A program made the position numbers and the translations under genes. Positions 50,242-59,038 of a stretch of DNA of 64,000 bases are shown here, piece after piece. Below the pieces are notes generated by a model. The model was not told the origin of the DNA, did no database searches, and saw only the letters and a program-made list of their open reading frames with translations. The stretch covers positions 62,001 through 126,000 of the forward strand of contig NZ_WMIC01000013.1 of the NCBI RefSeq assembly GCF_009711135.1, read 5' to 3'. The stretch's first letter is position 1. Each line of letters opens with the position of its first letter. Source of the DNA: Flavobacterium sp. LC2016-01 (GTDB lineage Bacteria; Bacteroidota; Bacteroidia; Flavobacteriales; Flavobacteriaceae).

Positions 50242-50289
50242 TTTAACCTTCACAATCGACCTACGATTTTTATCATTCATAAAATGTAA
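50145..50289 (+). pseudogene. Hybrid scar: aminotransferase 5' fragment joined to RsmI 3' fragment
   Basis: From ATG 50145, the frame reads MSKLPNVTTSILTVISKM, then RAEYNSINLSQ, nearly the same as the true aminotransferase start at 50790, and stops at 50246. The next frame, from 50245, encodes NLHNRPTIFIIHKM and a stop, almost identical to the end of the RsmI-like protein (49577-49621). It is the join left by a tandem duplication. Not expected to make a functional protein. Confidence 0.85.
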
Positions 50290-50876
50290 ACTAACCTTAA
50301 AACCACCATATGAAAAAGTTTATCCTCCTTATTTTGATTTGTTCGGGACAAAACATGTTTTCCCAAACTGTATTTCCTGAAAAGAAAAAAAATGAAGTTC
50401 TCACTATAGATACGCAAGCGAAAGAAACTTCCGAAGAAAATCAAATTTACAATACAGCAGGAATTGATGTAAGACCTGAATTCCCTGGAGGAGTAGAAGC
50501 AATGAACGCCTTTATAAAACAAAATTTCAAAATTCCAAAAGAAGGTTTAAAAGGAAAGATATATGCCATGTTTGTTATTGAAAAAGACGGATCATTAAGC
50601 GGTATTAAAATTTTAAGAGACATTGGATACGAAACAGCTGCAGAAGCCATAAGAGTTTTACAACTATTTCCAAAATGGAGCCCAGGACAACAAAACAATA
50701 AAACCGTTAGAGTCCTTTACTCTATGCCGATAATAATAAATTAAGTTTATCTTATTCACTCACAAGTTTCCCTAAAATCAAACTTTATTATGAGTAAACT
50801 CCCAAACATAACCACAAGCATTTTCACGGTAATGTCAAAAATGGCAGCTGAATACAATGCAATAAATCTTTCACAG
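50245..50876 (+). repeat. Tandem duplication, unit 2
   Basis: Second copy of the unit described at 49577-50241. It contains the RsmI-end fragment, the second TonB-domain gene and the first ~29 codons of the intact aminotransferase gene. Confidence 0.8.
50310..50744 (+). CDS. TonB C-terminal domain protein, copy 2
   Basis: A 144-residue paralog of the preceding gene. Signal peptide MKKFILLILICSGQNMFSQ; TonB domain GIDVRPEFPGGVEAMNAFIK, FVIEKDGSLSGIKILRDIGYE, AIRVLQLFPKWSPGQQ. The domain is strongly conserved with copy 1, while the linker before it has diverged and shortened. Both copies keep open frames, so both are probably functional. Confidence 0.82.
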   Translation: MKKFILLILICSGQNMFSQTVFPEKKKNEVLTIDTQAKETSEENQIYNTAGIDVRPEFPGGVEAMNAFIKQNFKIPKEGLKGKIYAMFVIEKDGSLSGIKILRDIGYETAAEAIRVLQLFPKWSPGQQNNKTVRVLYSMPIIIN

Positions 50877-51917
50877 GGATTTCCAAATTTTCCTGTTGAT
50901 GAAAGATTAACGGATATTGTTGCCCGGTTATCAAAGGAAAACGTCCATCAATATACACCAATGGCAGGTTATCCGCCATTGATGAACAAAATTGCGAAAC
51001 TAACTCAGGATTCTTATAACAGAACAATTAATCCTGAAACAGAGCTTTTAGTTACAGCAGGCGCGACACAGGGAATTTTTACTACAATTTTAGCTTTAGT
51101 AAAAGAAAATGACGAAGTGATTATTCTCGATCCGAGTTATGATTCGTATGAATCTCCTGTTTTACTCTGCAAAGCAAAACCAATTCGGGTTGCATTGAAC
51201 GATGATTATACTCCAAATTGGGACACCATCGAAAAAGCCTGCTCAGAGAAAAGCCGCATGATTATCATCAATAATCCGCATAATCCAACAGGAAAAATAT
51301 TAAACGAAGCCGATTTTCTTCAATTAGAAAAAATACTTTCAAAATATCCGGATCTTTTAGTTTTATCCGACGAAGTTTACGAATACATTACTTTCGAAGA
51401 AAAACATATTTCGGCACATACCAAAAGTTTTCTTTTAGACAGATGTATTATGGTTTCTTCTTTCGGGAAATCATTCCATATTACAGGCTGGAAAATTGGC
51501 TACACGATTGCACCGGAATATTTAATGAAAGAAATCAAGAAAGTACATCAGTTCTTGGTTTTCAGCGTCAACAGTATTTCTCAAGTTGCCATCAGCGAAT
51601 ATTTAGATGTTGTTGATGTCAATTTGCTTGGAAAATTCTATCAGGAAAAAAGAGATTATTTTCAAAAACTGCTTCAAAATAGCCGCTTTGAACTAAAACC
51701 ATGCGAAGGAACTTACTTCCAAGTAGCTTCTTATGCTAATATTTCAGATGAAGATGATGTTACTTTCTGCAAAAATCTAATCATCAATCACGGCGTTGCA
51801 GCGATTCCAATTTCAACTTTTTATTCTGATCATAAAGACCAGAAATTGATACGTTTTTGTTTCGCCAAAGATAATTTCACCTTAGAAGCTGCCGCAAAAA
51901 AACTGTGTGATATATAA
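50790..51917 (+). CDS. Methionine aminotransferase-like PLP enzyme
   Basis: A 375-residue class I aminotransferase. VTAGATQGIFTTILALV, IINNPHNPTGK, VLSDEVYEY and the PLP-lysine region SSFGKSFHITGWKIGY (Lys of FGK) are intact, as is the C-terminal Arg motif (LIRFCFAK). Closest in character to YbdL-type methionine aminotransferases, which work in methionine salvage; kynurenine or other activity is possible. Its first 29 codons are duplicated at 50145. Confidence 0.9.
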   Translation: MSKLPNITTSIFTVMSKMAAEYNAINLSQGFPNFPVDERLTDIVARLSKENVHQYTPMAGYPPLMNKIAKLTQDSYNRTINPETELLVTAGATQGIFTTILALVKENDEVIILDPSYDSYESPVLLCKAKPIRVALNDDYTPNWDTIEKACSEKSRMIIINNPHNPTGKILNEADFLQLEKILSKYPDLLVLSDEVYEYITFEEKHISAHTKSFLLDRCIMVSSFGKSFHITGWKIGYTIAPEYLMKEIKKVHQFLVFSVNSISQVAISEYLDVVDVNLLGKFYQEKRDYFQKLLQNSRFELKPCEGTYFQVASYANISDEDDVTFCKNLIINHGVAAIPISTFYSDHKDQKLIRFCFAKDNFTLEAAAKKLCDI

Positions 51918-51991
51918 AGTTTATCAAAATTTTATAACAATATTATGCGTGCATCCTATTTTTTTAATTAATATTGTAAAAAAAGAAAAGT

Positions 51992-52873
51992 ATGAGCTAT
52001 ACAGATAAAATGTTGCGCGATGACGCCTTAAAAGGCAAAGTCATAGTAGTCACAGGCGGCGGAAGCGGTTTAGGAAAAGCAATGACCAAATATTTCTTAG
52101 AATTAGGTGCTCAAGTAGCAATTACTTCCAGAGATTTAGAAAAACTAAAAACTACTGCAGCAGAACTTGAAAGTGAAACAGGCGGAAAATGTTTACCGCT
52201 TCAATGCGACGTTCGTCATTATGAAGAAGTAGAAAATATGCTTCAGGAAACTTTAAAAGTTTTCGGAAAAGTAGATGTTCTTTTGAATAATGCTGCGGGA
52301 AATTTTATTTCGCCAACAGAACGTTTATCTGCAAATGCTTTTGATACGGTTATCGATATTGTACTTAAAGGTTCTAAAAACTGTACACTGGCTTTTGGAA
52401 AACATTGGATTGACACCAAACAAACATCAGCAACGATTTTAAATATTGTAACAACTTATGCTTGGACAGGTTCTGCTTATGTGGTGCCAAGTGCAACTGC
52501 AAAAGCAGGAGTTTTAGCCATGACAAGAAGTCTTGCTGTAGAATGGGCAAAATATGGAATCCGTTCTAATGCCATCGCTCCGGGGCCATTCCCTACAAAA
52601 GGAGCTTGGGACAGATTATTGCCGGGAGATCTTGCTGAAAAGTTTGATATGGCCAAAAAAGTGCCTTTGAAACGTGTTGGAGATCACCAAGAACTAGCCA
52701 ATTTAGCGGCTTATTTAGTTTCTGATTTTTCAGCTTACGTGAATGGTGATGTCATCACGATTGATGGAGGCGAATGGTTAAAAGGCGCAGGACAATTCAA
52801 TTTATTAGAAGCAATTCCAGAAGAACTTTGGGATCAGCTTGAAATGATGATAAAAGCAAAAAAGAATAAATAA
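51992..52873 (+). CDS. SDR oxidoreductase (2,4-dienoyl-CoA reductase-like)
   Basis: A 293-residue SDR. VTGGGSGLGKAM is the cofactor loop, TSRDLEKL after beta-2 indicates NADP(H), NNAAGNFISPTERLSANAF and the end PFPTKGAWDRLLPG with DGGEWLKGAGQF match peroxisomal/bacterial 2,4-dienoyl-CoA reductases. The catalytic Tyr is less canonical (SAYVVPSATAKAGV). It probably acts in beta-oxidation of unsaturated fatty acids. Confidence 0.86.
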   Translation: MSYTDKMLRDDALKGKVIVVTGGGSGLGKAMTKYFLELGAQVAITSRDLEKLKTTAAELESETGGKCLPLQCDVRHYEEVENMLQETLKVFGKVDVLLNNAAGNFISPTERLSANAFDTVIDIVLKGSKNCTLAFGKHWIDTKQTSATILNIVTTYAWTGSAYVVPSATAKAGVLAMTRSLAVEWAKYGIRSNAIAPGPFPTKGAWDRLLPGDLAEKFDMAKKVPLKRVGDHQELANLAAYLVSDFSAYVNGDVITIDGGEWLKGAGQFNLLEAIPEELWDQLEMMIKAKKNK

Positions 52874-52926
52874 TTACAAGTGCTTACTAAATTCAGAATA
52901 TTTTTTAAATCTATACTGATTGCACG

Positions 52927-52958
52927 AAATCCCGAAGGTTTACTTTCGGGATTTTTTT
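52927..52958 (+). terminator. Terminator after the SDR gene
   Basis: AAATCCCGAA pairs with TTCGGGATTT around GGTTTACT, followed by T7. Confidence 0.85.
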
Positions 52959-52986
52959 ATGTTTTTCACCATTCAGTTAATAGTTT

Positions 52987-53078
52987 TTTAACCATATAAG
53001 TGATATAAGTTCAATTAAGCATTATGTCGCTTAAACATTTTGCAACTTAAATTTACTTACATTACTTATATGGTTAAA
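52987..53078. repeat. Intergenic palindrome (TTTAACCATATAAGT type)
   Basis: TTTAACCATATAAGTGATAT, then AAG, pairs with CTTACATTACTTATATGGTT, then AAA, with two mismatches. The centre also has short inverse parts (AAGCATTATGTCGCTTAAAC). It fills the gap before udk. Confidence 0.6.
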
Positions 53079-53112
53079 TTATTTTAAATGCTTAACAATT
53101 CACTTTAATTAT

Positions 53113-53120
53113 TAATTTTG
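53113..53120 (+). promoter_or_regulatory. Promoter -7 element of udk
   Basis: TAATTTTG matches TAnnTTTG exactly, 26 bp before the ATG at 53147. Confidence 0.55.
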
Positions 53121-53146
53121 TCAAACAAATATCAAACAAAAATTTT

Positions 53147-53755
53147 ATGCTCATTATTGGACTTGCAGGAGGAACAGGAAGTGGAAAAACAACAGTAGTA
53201 CACCAAATCATGACAGAATTACCAGACACTGAAGTTGGCGTAATTTCTCAAGATTCGTATTATAAAGAAACAACCAATTTGTCATTTGACGAAAGAGCAT
53301 TAATTAATTTTGATCATCCAAGATCTATTGATTTTGAATTATTGGTAAAACACTTAAAAGCTTTAAAAGCTGGAGAGACAATCGATCAGCCGGTTTATTC
53401 GTTCATTCAGCACAACAGAACGGATGATACCGTGGCAACGCATCCCAGAAAAGTAATGATCGTTGAAGGTATTTTAATTTTGACAAATCCTGAATTACGT
53501 GAACTTTGCGATATTAAAATTTTCGTTCACGCTGATTCTGACGAAAGATTAGTTCGCCGTTTAAAAAGAGATATTTCAGAACGCGGACGTGACATTAACG
53601 AGGTTTTAAACCGTTACCAAAACACCTTAAAACCTATGCATGAGCAATTTATCGAACCATCAAAGGCTTTTGCAGACATTATTATTCCAAATGACAAATA
53701 CAATACTGTAGCAATTGATGTAGTTCGCGCCGTAATTAATCAGCGAATTTCATAA
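53147..53755 (+). CDS. udk: Uridine kinase
   Basis: Pyrimidine salvage kinase making UMP or CMP. 202 residues: P-loop GLAGGTGSGKTT (5-16), NFDHPRSIDFELL, and RRLKRDISERGRDINEVLNRY (lid) are typical. First gene of the udk-ftsB-mutA-mutB cluster. Confidence 0.95.
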   Translation: MLIIGLAGGTGSGKTTVVHQIMTELPDTEVGVISQDSYYKETTNLSFDERALINFDHPRSIDFELLVKHLKALKAGETIDQPVYSFIQHNRTDDTVATHPRKVMIVEGILILTNPELRELCDIKIFVHADSDERLVRRLKRDISERGRDINEVLNRYQNTLKPMHEQFIEPSKAFADIIIPNDKYNTVAIDVVRAVINQRIS

Positions 53756-53785
53756 TTTTTATTGTAAATTTAAACCATAAAAATT

Positions 53786-53886
53786 AGGAGCTAATTCCCG
53801 CTTTCGCCTTTATTCCCGATAAAGAAAAAACTACGGCAAAAGCCTTGTTTTTCTAAATCGGGAGATACCGGCTCTATCGGGGCTAA
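53786..53886 (-). repeat. Structured palindromic intergenic element, copy 3 (variant core)
   Basis: Read on the minus strand it starts TAGCCCCGATAGAG and ends GCGGGAATTAGCTCCT, matching both ends of copy 1 (2948). The centre differs: GTTTTTTCTTTATCGGGAAT arms and a GGCTTTTGCC hairpin replace the GCGACCAGCGGAAGCTC core. It lies between udk and the ftsB-like gene. Confidence 0.6.
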
Positions 53887-53922
53887 AAAGACCAATCATA
53901 TTCAAAAGAAACACTCGGTTAT

Positions 53923-54255
53923 ATGAAATTCAAAAATCCATACAAAGACAAAAAATGGTTCAAATATTTGGGTAACAAATATGTTTGGGTCTTGCTGTTT
54001 TTTATTGTCTGGATGTTATTTTTAGATAATTACTCCTACTTTGATCATCGTTTTTTAGACGGGCAGATTAACGAACTGCAAGACAATAAAAAATATTATC
54101 AGGACGAAATAAAAAAAGATCAAGAACAGATCAAACAACTTAAAAATCCTGAACAAATAGAAAAATATGCTCGCGAAAAGTACTTTATGAAAAAAGACAG
54201 CGAAGATATTTACATCATCCAATTTGAAGGAGACACTATTCAAGAAAAAGAATAA
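53923..54255 (+). CDS. FtsB/DivIC-like septum formation initiator
   Basis: A 110-residue bitopic protein. A short cytosolic N-terminus, membrane helix YVWVLLFFIVWMLFLD (about 21-36), then a coiled coil (INELQDNKKYYQDEIKKDQEQIKQLKNPEQIEKYAREKYFMKK) ending in the FtsB-type YAREKYFMKK motif. It probably joins the FtsL-FtsQ division complex. Placed between udk and the mutase genes. Confidence 0.88.
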   Translation: MKFKNPYKDKKWFKYLGNKYVWVLLFFIVWMLFLDNYSYFDHRFLDGQINELQDNKKYYQDEIKKDQEQIKQLKNPEQIEKYAREKYFMKKDSEDIYIIQFEGDTIQEKE

Positions 54256-54272
54256 TTCAGAAAAAACACCTA

Positions 54273-55634
54273 ATGGCCACTAACCTATTCGAAGATTTTA
54301 ATCCGATTTCATCCAAACAATGGAAACAAAAAATTCAGTTTGAATTGGATGGAGCCGACTACAACCAAACTGTAATTTGGAATTCTCCAGAAGACATTCA
54401 GGTAAAACCTTTTTATCATGACGATGAATTTACCCAAAGTGCTTCTGTACAAACCCAGGCTTCAAACTTTAAAATCTGCCAAAACATATTTGTTTTTGAT
54501 ATCGAAAAATCGATAAAAAAAGCAATTAATTCGATTGAAAGAGGTGCCGAAAGTCTACGTTTTACTATCGAAAACGAAAATACTGACGTTCAAAAATTAC
54601 TGGAAAATCTTCCTTTAGAAAACAGAACCGTTTACTTTTATTTGAGTTTTATCTCAATCGATTTCGTAAAAAAACTGAACACTATTTCTATTGAAAAAAA
54701 GGCAATTTTTTATTGCAATTTAGATCCAATTGGACAATTAGCACGAGACGGAAACTGGTTTAACACATCAGATAAAAACAATTTTGAAACACTTGAAAAA
54801 ATTTCGTCTCAAACCAATCTTTCATTTCTTAGCGTAGATTCAGGTTTGTATCAAAATTCTGGAGCCAATATCACACAGCAAATTGCTTACAGTTTAGCGC
54901 ATGCTAATGAATATTTAAACCGTTTTCCAGCTTCAGACAAAACAATTGTTTTTCAAATAGCTGTTGGAACAAATTACTTTTTTGAAATTGCAAAACTTCG
55001 TGCTTTGCGAATGCTTTTCAAATTAATCGCCACAGAATACAATCCAGAAATAGATTGTCATTTTTTGGTTACGCCAACCAAACGAAATAAAACTATTTAC
55101 GATTATAACGTAAATATGCTTCGTACTACAACCGAATGTATGTCGGCAATTTTAGGCGGCGCCGATGCTGTGGCTAATTTGCCTTATGATGCTTTATATC
55201 ATAAAGACAATGAATTTGGCGATCGAATTGCAAGAAACCAGCTTTTAGTTTTAAAACATGAAAGCTATTTTGACAAAGTCGATAATCCGGCCGATGGAAG
55301 TTATTACATTGAAAGTTTAACAATGCAATTGGCAGAAAAAAGTTTAAAATTATTTAAAGAAATCGAAGCTGAAGGAGGTTTCTTAAAACTTTTAAACGAC
55401 GGAACGATTAAAAAGAAAATTCAGGAAAGCGCTGCTAAAGAACAAGATTTATTTGATTCTAAGAAAGAAGTTTTATTGGGAACCAATAAATATCCTAACA
55501 AAGAGGACAAAATGAAACATGATTTGGAATTGTTTCCTTTTGTAAAAATCAAACCTAGAAAAACATTAATTACACCTATTATAGAAAAAAGATTAGCCGA
55601 GAAACTGGAACAAGAAAGACTTGAGCTTGAGTAA
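54273..55634 (+). CDS. mutA: Methylmalonyl-CoA mutase small subunit
   Basis: Non-catalytic partner of the B12-dependent mutase that interconverts succinyl-CoA and methylmalonyl-CoA. 453 residues cover only the TIM-barrel half: FQIAVGTNYFFEIAKLRALRML, NMLRTTTECMSAILGGADAVANLPYDALY, NPADGSYYIESLTMQLAEKSLKLF. No B12-binding domain, which is normal for the beta subunit. Starts 17 bp after the ftsB-like gene, 45 bp before the large subunit. Confidence 0.93.
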   Translation: MATNLFEDFNPISSKQWKQKIQFELDGADYNQTVIWNSPEDIQVKPFYHDDEFTQSASVQTQASNFKICQNIFVFDIEKSIKKAINSIERGAESLRFTIENENTDVQKLLENLPLENRTVYFYLSFISIDFVKKLNTISIEKKAIFYCNLDPIGQLARDGNWFNTSDKNNFETLEKISSQTNLSFLSVDSGLYQNSGANITQQIAYSLAHANEYLNRFPASDKTIVFQIAVGTNYFFEIAKLRALRMLFKLIATEYNPEIDCHFLVTPTKRNKTIYDYNVNMLRTTTECMSAILGGADAVANLPYDALYHKDNEFGDRIARNQLLVLKHESYFDKVDNPADGSYYIESLTMQLAEKSLKLFKEIEAEGGFLKLLNDGTIKKKIQESAAKEQDLFDSKKEVLLGTNKYPNKEDKMKHDLELFPFVKIKPRKTLITPIIEKRLAEKLEQERLELE

Positions 55635-55679
55635 TTCTTTTTAAACGTAATTAATAATCATACCAAAGAAAGTGTCTCC

Positions 55680-57815
55680 ATGATGAGAAAAGACCTTAAA
55701 AATATCAATCTTGAAAGTCAAAAGTCGAAAGTCGAAAATCTAAAGTCTAAAGATTTGACGAACAACTTTACTACAGCAGAAGGAATCGAGCTCAAAAAAA
55801 ACTATTCTGAAAAAGATATAGAAGATTTAAAGTTTCTGGATTTTGGAGCTGGTTTTGCACCGAATTTACGCGGACCATACGCAACAATGTACGTTCGTCG
55901 TCCGTGGACAATTCGTCAATACGCCGGATTTTCGACTGCAGAAGAAAGTAATGCTTTTTACAGAAGAAACCTTGCTGCAGGTCAAAAAGGGCTTTCAATT
56001 GCTTTTGATTTGCCTACACATCGTGGTTACGATTCAGATCACGAGCGTGTTGTTGGCGATGTTGGAAAAGCAGGCGTTGCAATCGATTCGGTTGAAGATA
56101 TGAAAGTATTATTTGATCAGATTCCCTTAGATGAAATGTCGGTTTCCATGACCATGAACGGCGCTGTATTACCTATTATGGCATTTTATATTGTAGCTGC
56201 AGAAGAACAAGGCGTTGCAATTGAAAAACTATCAGGAACTATTCAAAATGATATTTTGAAAGAATTCATGGTGCGTAATACTTACATTTATCCACCAACA
56301 CCTTCGATGAAAATTATTGCTGATATTTTTGAATTCACAAGCAAAAAAATGCCAAAATTCAATTCTATCTCTATTTCTGGATATCATATGCAGGAAGCCG
56401 GCGCAACAGCTGATATTGAATTGGCCTATACTTTAGCCGATGGTTTAGAATATATTCGAACAGGATTATCAACCGGAATGACGATTGATGAATTTGCTCC
56501 ACGCCTCTCTTTCTTTTGGGCAATTGGAATGAATCATTTTATGGAAATTGCAAAAATGAGAGCCGGCCGTATGATCTGGGCAAAACTGATTCAACACTTT
56601 AACCCGAAAAGTGATAAATCATTGGCATTGAGAACGCATTGCCAAACCAGCGGATGGAGTTTAACCGAACAGGATCCTTTTAATAATGTTGCCAGAACTT
56701 GTATTGAAGCAACTGCTGCTGCATTTGGAGGAACGCAATCTCTTCATACCAATGCTTTAGACGAAGCCATTGCTTTGCCAACTGACTTTTCAGCCAGAAT
56801 TGCTCGAAATACGCAGATTTATTTACAGGAAGAAACTAAAATCACTAAAACTGTCGATCCTTGGGGAGGCAGTTATTATGTTGAATCGTTAACAAATGAG
56901 ATTTTAGAAAGTACTTGGAAATTAATTGAAGAAGTTGAAGAACTCGGCGGTATGACGAAAGCAATCGAAGCCGGGATTCCGAAACTTCGAATTGAAGAAG
57001 CTGCAGCGAGAAAACAAGCGAGAATTGACAGCGGCCAGGATATTATTGTTGGTGTAAATAAATTTAGATTAGAAAAAGAAGATCCGCTTCATATTTTGGA
57101 TGTTGACAACCAAATGGTCCGTAAACAGCAAATTGAGCGTCTTACAGAAATAAAAGCAAGCAGAAATACTGAAAAAGTAAATCAATCACTGGAAAAATTA
57201 ATTCATTGTGCTAAAACAGGACAAGGAAACTTATTAGAAATTGCGACCGAAGCTGCACGAGAAAGAGCAACTTTAGGGGAAATCAGCGATGCTCTGGAAA
57301 GTGTTTTTGGACGATTTAAAGCACAAATTAAATCCTTTAGCGGTGTGTATAGTGCAGCAATAAAAAATGACGAAAATTTTGAAAAGGCAAAACAATTAGC
57401 TGATGCTTTTGCAAAACAAGAAGGAAGACGCCCTAGAATTATGATTGCTAAAATGGGACAAGATGGTCATGACCGTGGCGCAAAAGTGGTAGCAACCGGT
57501 TATGCCGATGTTGGTTTTGACGTGGATATAGGTCCATTATTTCAAACTCCGGCTGAAGCAGCAAAACAAGCCGTAGAAAATGACGTTCATATTTTAGGAG
57601 TTTCATCATTAGCTGCCGGACATAAAACATTAGTTCCACAGGTTATTGAAGAACTAAAAAAACACGGCCGTGAAGATATTATGGTAATTGTAGGCGGTGT
57701 AATTCCGGCGCAGGACTATCAATATTTATTTGATGCTGGTGCAGTGGCAATTTTTGGCCCAGGAACAAAAATAAGCGAAGCCGCAATTCAAATTTTAGAA
57801 ATATTAATTGACTAA
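55680..57815 (+). CDS. mutB: Methylmalonyl-CoA mutase large subunit
   Basis: Adenosylcobalamin-dependent catalytic subunit, 711 residues. The barrel domain (~45-550) includes GPYATMYVRRPWTIRQYAGF, SVSMTMNGAVLPIMAFYI and QTSGWSLTEQDPFNNVARTC. The C-terminal B12 domain has DGHDRGAKV (595-603) with cobalt-ligand His597, then SSLAAGH and the GGVIP loop. Residues 12-26 (ESQKSKVENLKSKDL) are encoded by a short repeat that is elsewhere intergenic. The start may be the next ATG, 55683. Confidence 0.95.
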   Translation: MMRKDLKNINLESQKSKVENLKSKDLTNNFTTAEGIELKKNYSEKDIEDLKFLDFGAGFAPNLRGPYATMYVRRPWTIRQYAGFSTAEESNAFYRRNLAAGQKGLSIAFDLPTHRGYDSDHERVVGDVGKAGVAIDSVEDMKVLFDQIPLDEMSVSMTMNGAVLPIMAFYIVAAEEQGVAIEKLSGTIQNDILKEFMVRNTYIYPPTPSMKIIADIFEFTSKKMPKFNSISISGYHMQEAGATADIELAYTLADGLEYIRTGLSTGMTIDEFAPRLSFFWAIGMNHFMEIAKMRAGRMIWAKLIQHFNPKSDKSLALRTHCQTSGWSLTEQDPFNNVARTCIEATAAAFGGTQSLHTNALDEAIALPTDFSARIARNTQIYLQEETKITKTVDPWGGSYYVESLTNEILESTWKLIEEVEELGGMTKAIEAGIPKLRIEEAAARKQARIDSGQDIIVGVNKFRLEKEDPLHILDVDNQMVRKQQIERLTEIKASRNTEKVNQSLEKLIHCAKTGQGNLLEIATEAARERATLGEISDALESVFGRFKAQIKSFSGVYSAAIKNDENFEKAKQLADAFAKQEGRRPRIMIAKMGQDGHDRGAKVVATGYADVGFDVDIGPLFQTPAEAAKQAVENDVHILGVSSLAAGHKTLVPQVIEELKKHGREDIMVIVGGVIPAQDYQYLFDAGAVAIFGPGTKISEAAIQILEILID
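55711..55758. repeat. Short-repeat array within the mutB coding start
   Basis: GAAAGTCAAAAGTCGAAAGT, then CGAAAATCTAAAGTCTAAAG: units of 7-8 bases. The reverse complements of both unit types form the intergenic repeat at 40905-41045. Here they stay in frame and encode a lysine-serine-rich segment before the mutase core. Confidence 0.65.
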
Positions 57816-57866
57816 AAAGCATAAAAAATCCCGAATTGACTGATTCGGGATTTTTTATGCTTTTTT
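57814..57866. terminator. Bidirectional terminator after mutB
   Basis: AAAAAGCATAAAAAATCCCG, then AAT, pairs perfectly with ATTCGGGATTTTTTATGCTT, then TTT. Serves mutB (+) and the convergent lysozyme-like gene, whose stop codon is at its right edge. Confidence 0.85.
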
Positions 57867-58506
57867 AGATCTTATGTATTGTCGCATTACTATCAGCTTC
57901 AATATAAGAGAGATCATAACCTCCAAAGTCTTTCATATAGCTTTTTAATGAAGTTCCGTAAGCATCTCTAAAATGCCTTGCTCCTTTGTTCTTGAAGAAG
58001 CTTTTCACTGAACCAGCTCCACCTAGGTGTGCTGCAGCTAAAATTCCAGATTCGGTAATTTCAATACCATTAATTACTTTTCCTTCGTACTTTTCGATTT
58101 CATAACGCAAAATCCATTTGTTTTTGGATAATAAAGCAATGAAAGCTTTTTCTTGTAGCGCAGGATCCTTTAAAAAGGCTTTGTTGTTTTTTATACCAAT
58201 AGCTCTTAGGGCTTCAGAACCAAACTGGTATTTTCCCATATAACCAAGTGAGTTAACCAAGCGGTACTTTCCTTGAGATTCTTTGAAAGCTACTGCTTCT
58301 TTAAAACCTATAAAATGATTTCCGGTGTATGGGAAGTTTAAATTAGGATAATCATCCTTTTCTTGTGATGGAAAAATGTATTCTGCTCCATCTGATTTTT
58401 CGGTGAGAAACCAACGTTTGGTTTCCAGATTGAAGGGTTTAAAACCCAAACTTAAAAATGTAATAATAACGACTAAACTCGCATAAAAATACCATTTCTT
58501 TATCAT
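57865..58506 (-). CDS. Lysozyme-like peptidoglycan-active protein
   Basis: A 213-residue exported or membrane-anchored protein (helix WYFYASLVVIITFLSLGF at 5-22). The domain at ~75-190 looks lysozyme-like: FKEAVAFKESQGKYRLVNSLGYMGKYQFGSEALRAIGI, with a Glu (FKESQGKY) in the catalytic position and the GYMGKYQFG segment. GILAAAHLGGAGSVKSFF resembles goose-type/transglycosylase ends. No LysM repeat visible. It probably acts on peptidoglycan, like MltG encoded next on this strand. Confidence 0.75.
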   Translation of the reverse strand: MIKKWYFYASLVVIITFLSLGFKPFNLETKRWFLTEKSDGAEYIFPSQEKDDYPNLNFPYTGNHFIGFKEAVAFKESQGKYRLVNSLGYMGKYQFGSEALRAIGIKNNKAFLKDPALQEKAFIALLSKNKWILRYEIEKYEGKVINGIEITESGILAAAHLGGAGSVKSFFKNKGARHFRDAYGTSLKSYMKDFGGYDLSYIEADSNATIHKI

Positions 58507-58555
58507 AAATTGTTTTTCTTCAAGACGCTGTCACCCTCTTGAAATTTCTACAGTG

Positions 58556-58563
58556 CAAAGATA
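58556..58563 (-). promoter_or_regulatory. Promoter -7 element of the lysozyme-like gene
   Basis: On the minus strand it reads TATCTTTG, an exact TAnnTTTG match, 49 bp before the ATG at 58506. Confidence 0.5.
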
Positions 58564-58984
58564 AGAAATACAAAACAATACTGTAAACCAGCTATTTATG
58601 TAAATTTAAAAAATTAAAAATCCTGTTTAAGCCCTTTGATCATGCAGTTTAAGAGCATTTTCGAGGAAGTGGAATTGTGCCGAAAAACTGGAATAATTAA
58701 ATCCAAAAAAATGTCATTTTTATCATTTTTTTATCAAATTTGTTAAAAAACAAAGATAAAGCCTACAAAAAATATTGCTTTTTTGGACTGAATATAATTT
58801 CAACTGGAAAATATTCAGAATAAATTTGTAGTAAAAAACCTAGTATATGCTCTTTTTTTTGATTTCATTGTCAAAAAACAATTTCCAAAATCACTAAAAC
58901 ATCAAATTTGAGTTATCATTTTTAAATCTAGATTAAAAAATAGAACTTTATTCCTATACATGTAAGTAACTTATACGAACAAAA

Positions 58985-59010
58985 AAACCGAAGTAAATAT
59001 ACTTCGGTTT
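58985..59010 (-). terminator. Terminator after mltG
   Basis: AAACCGAAGTA and TACTTCGGTTT pair around AATA with A-run on the plus strand, giving a T-run on the minus strand, 28 bp after the mltG stop codon. Confidence 0.75.
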
Positions 59011-59038
59011 AAATAATTATATTTTATCAAAAAAATAG

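Larger units (their letters stand above)
58507..59038. other. Gene-free stretch between two peptidoglycan genes
   Basis: About 530 bp, AT-rich. It holds the promoter element of the lysozyme-like gene (58556-58563), another minus-strand TATCTTTG at 58751-58758, a plus-strand TAAATTTG at 58821-58828 and the mltG terminator (58985-59010). No conserved reading frame or palindromic element is seen. Confidence 0.5.

Noticed and set aside
49641..50744. Standard TonB energy transducers
   Set aside because: Both have cleavable signal peptides and lack the membrane anchor and proline-rich rod.
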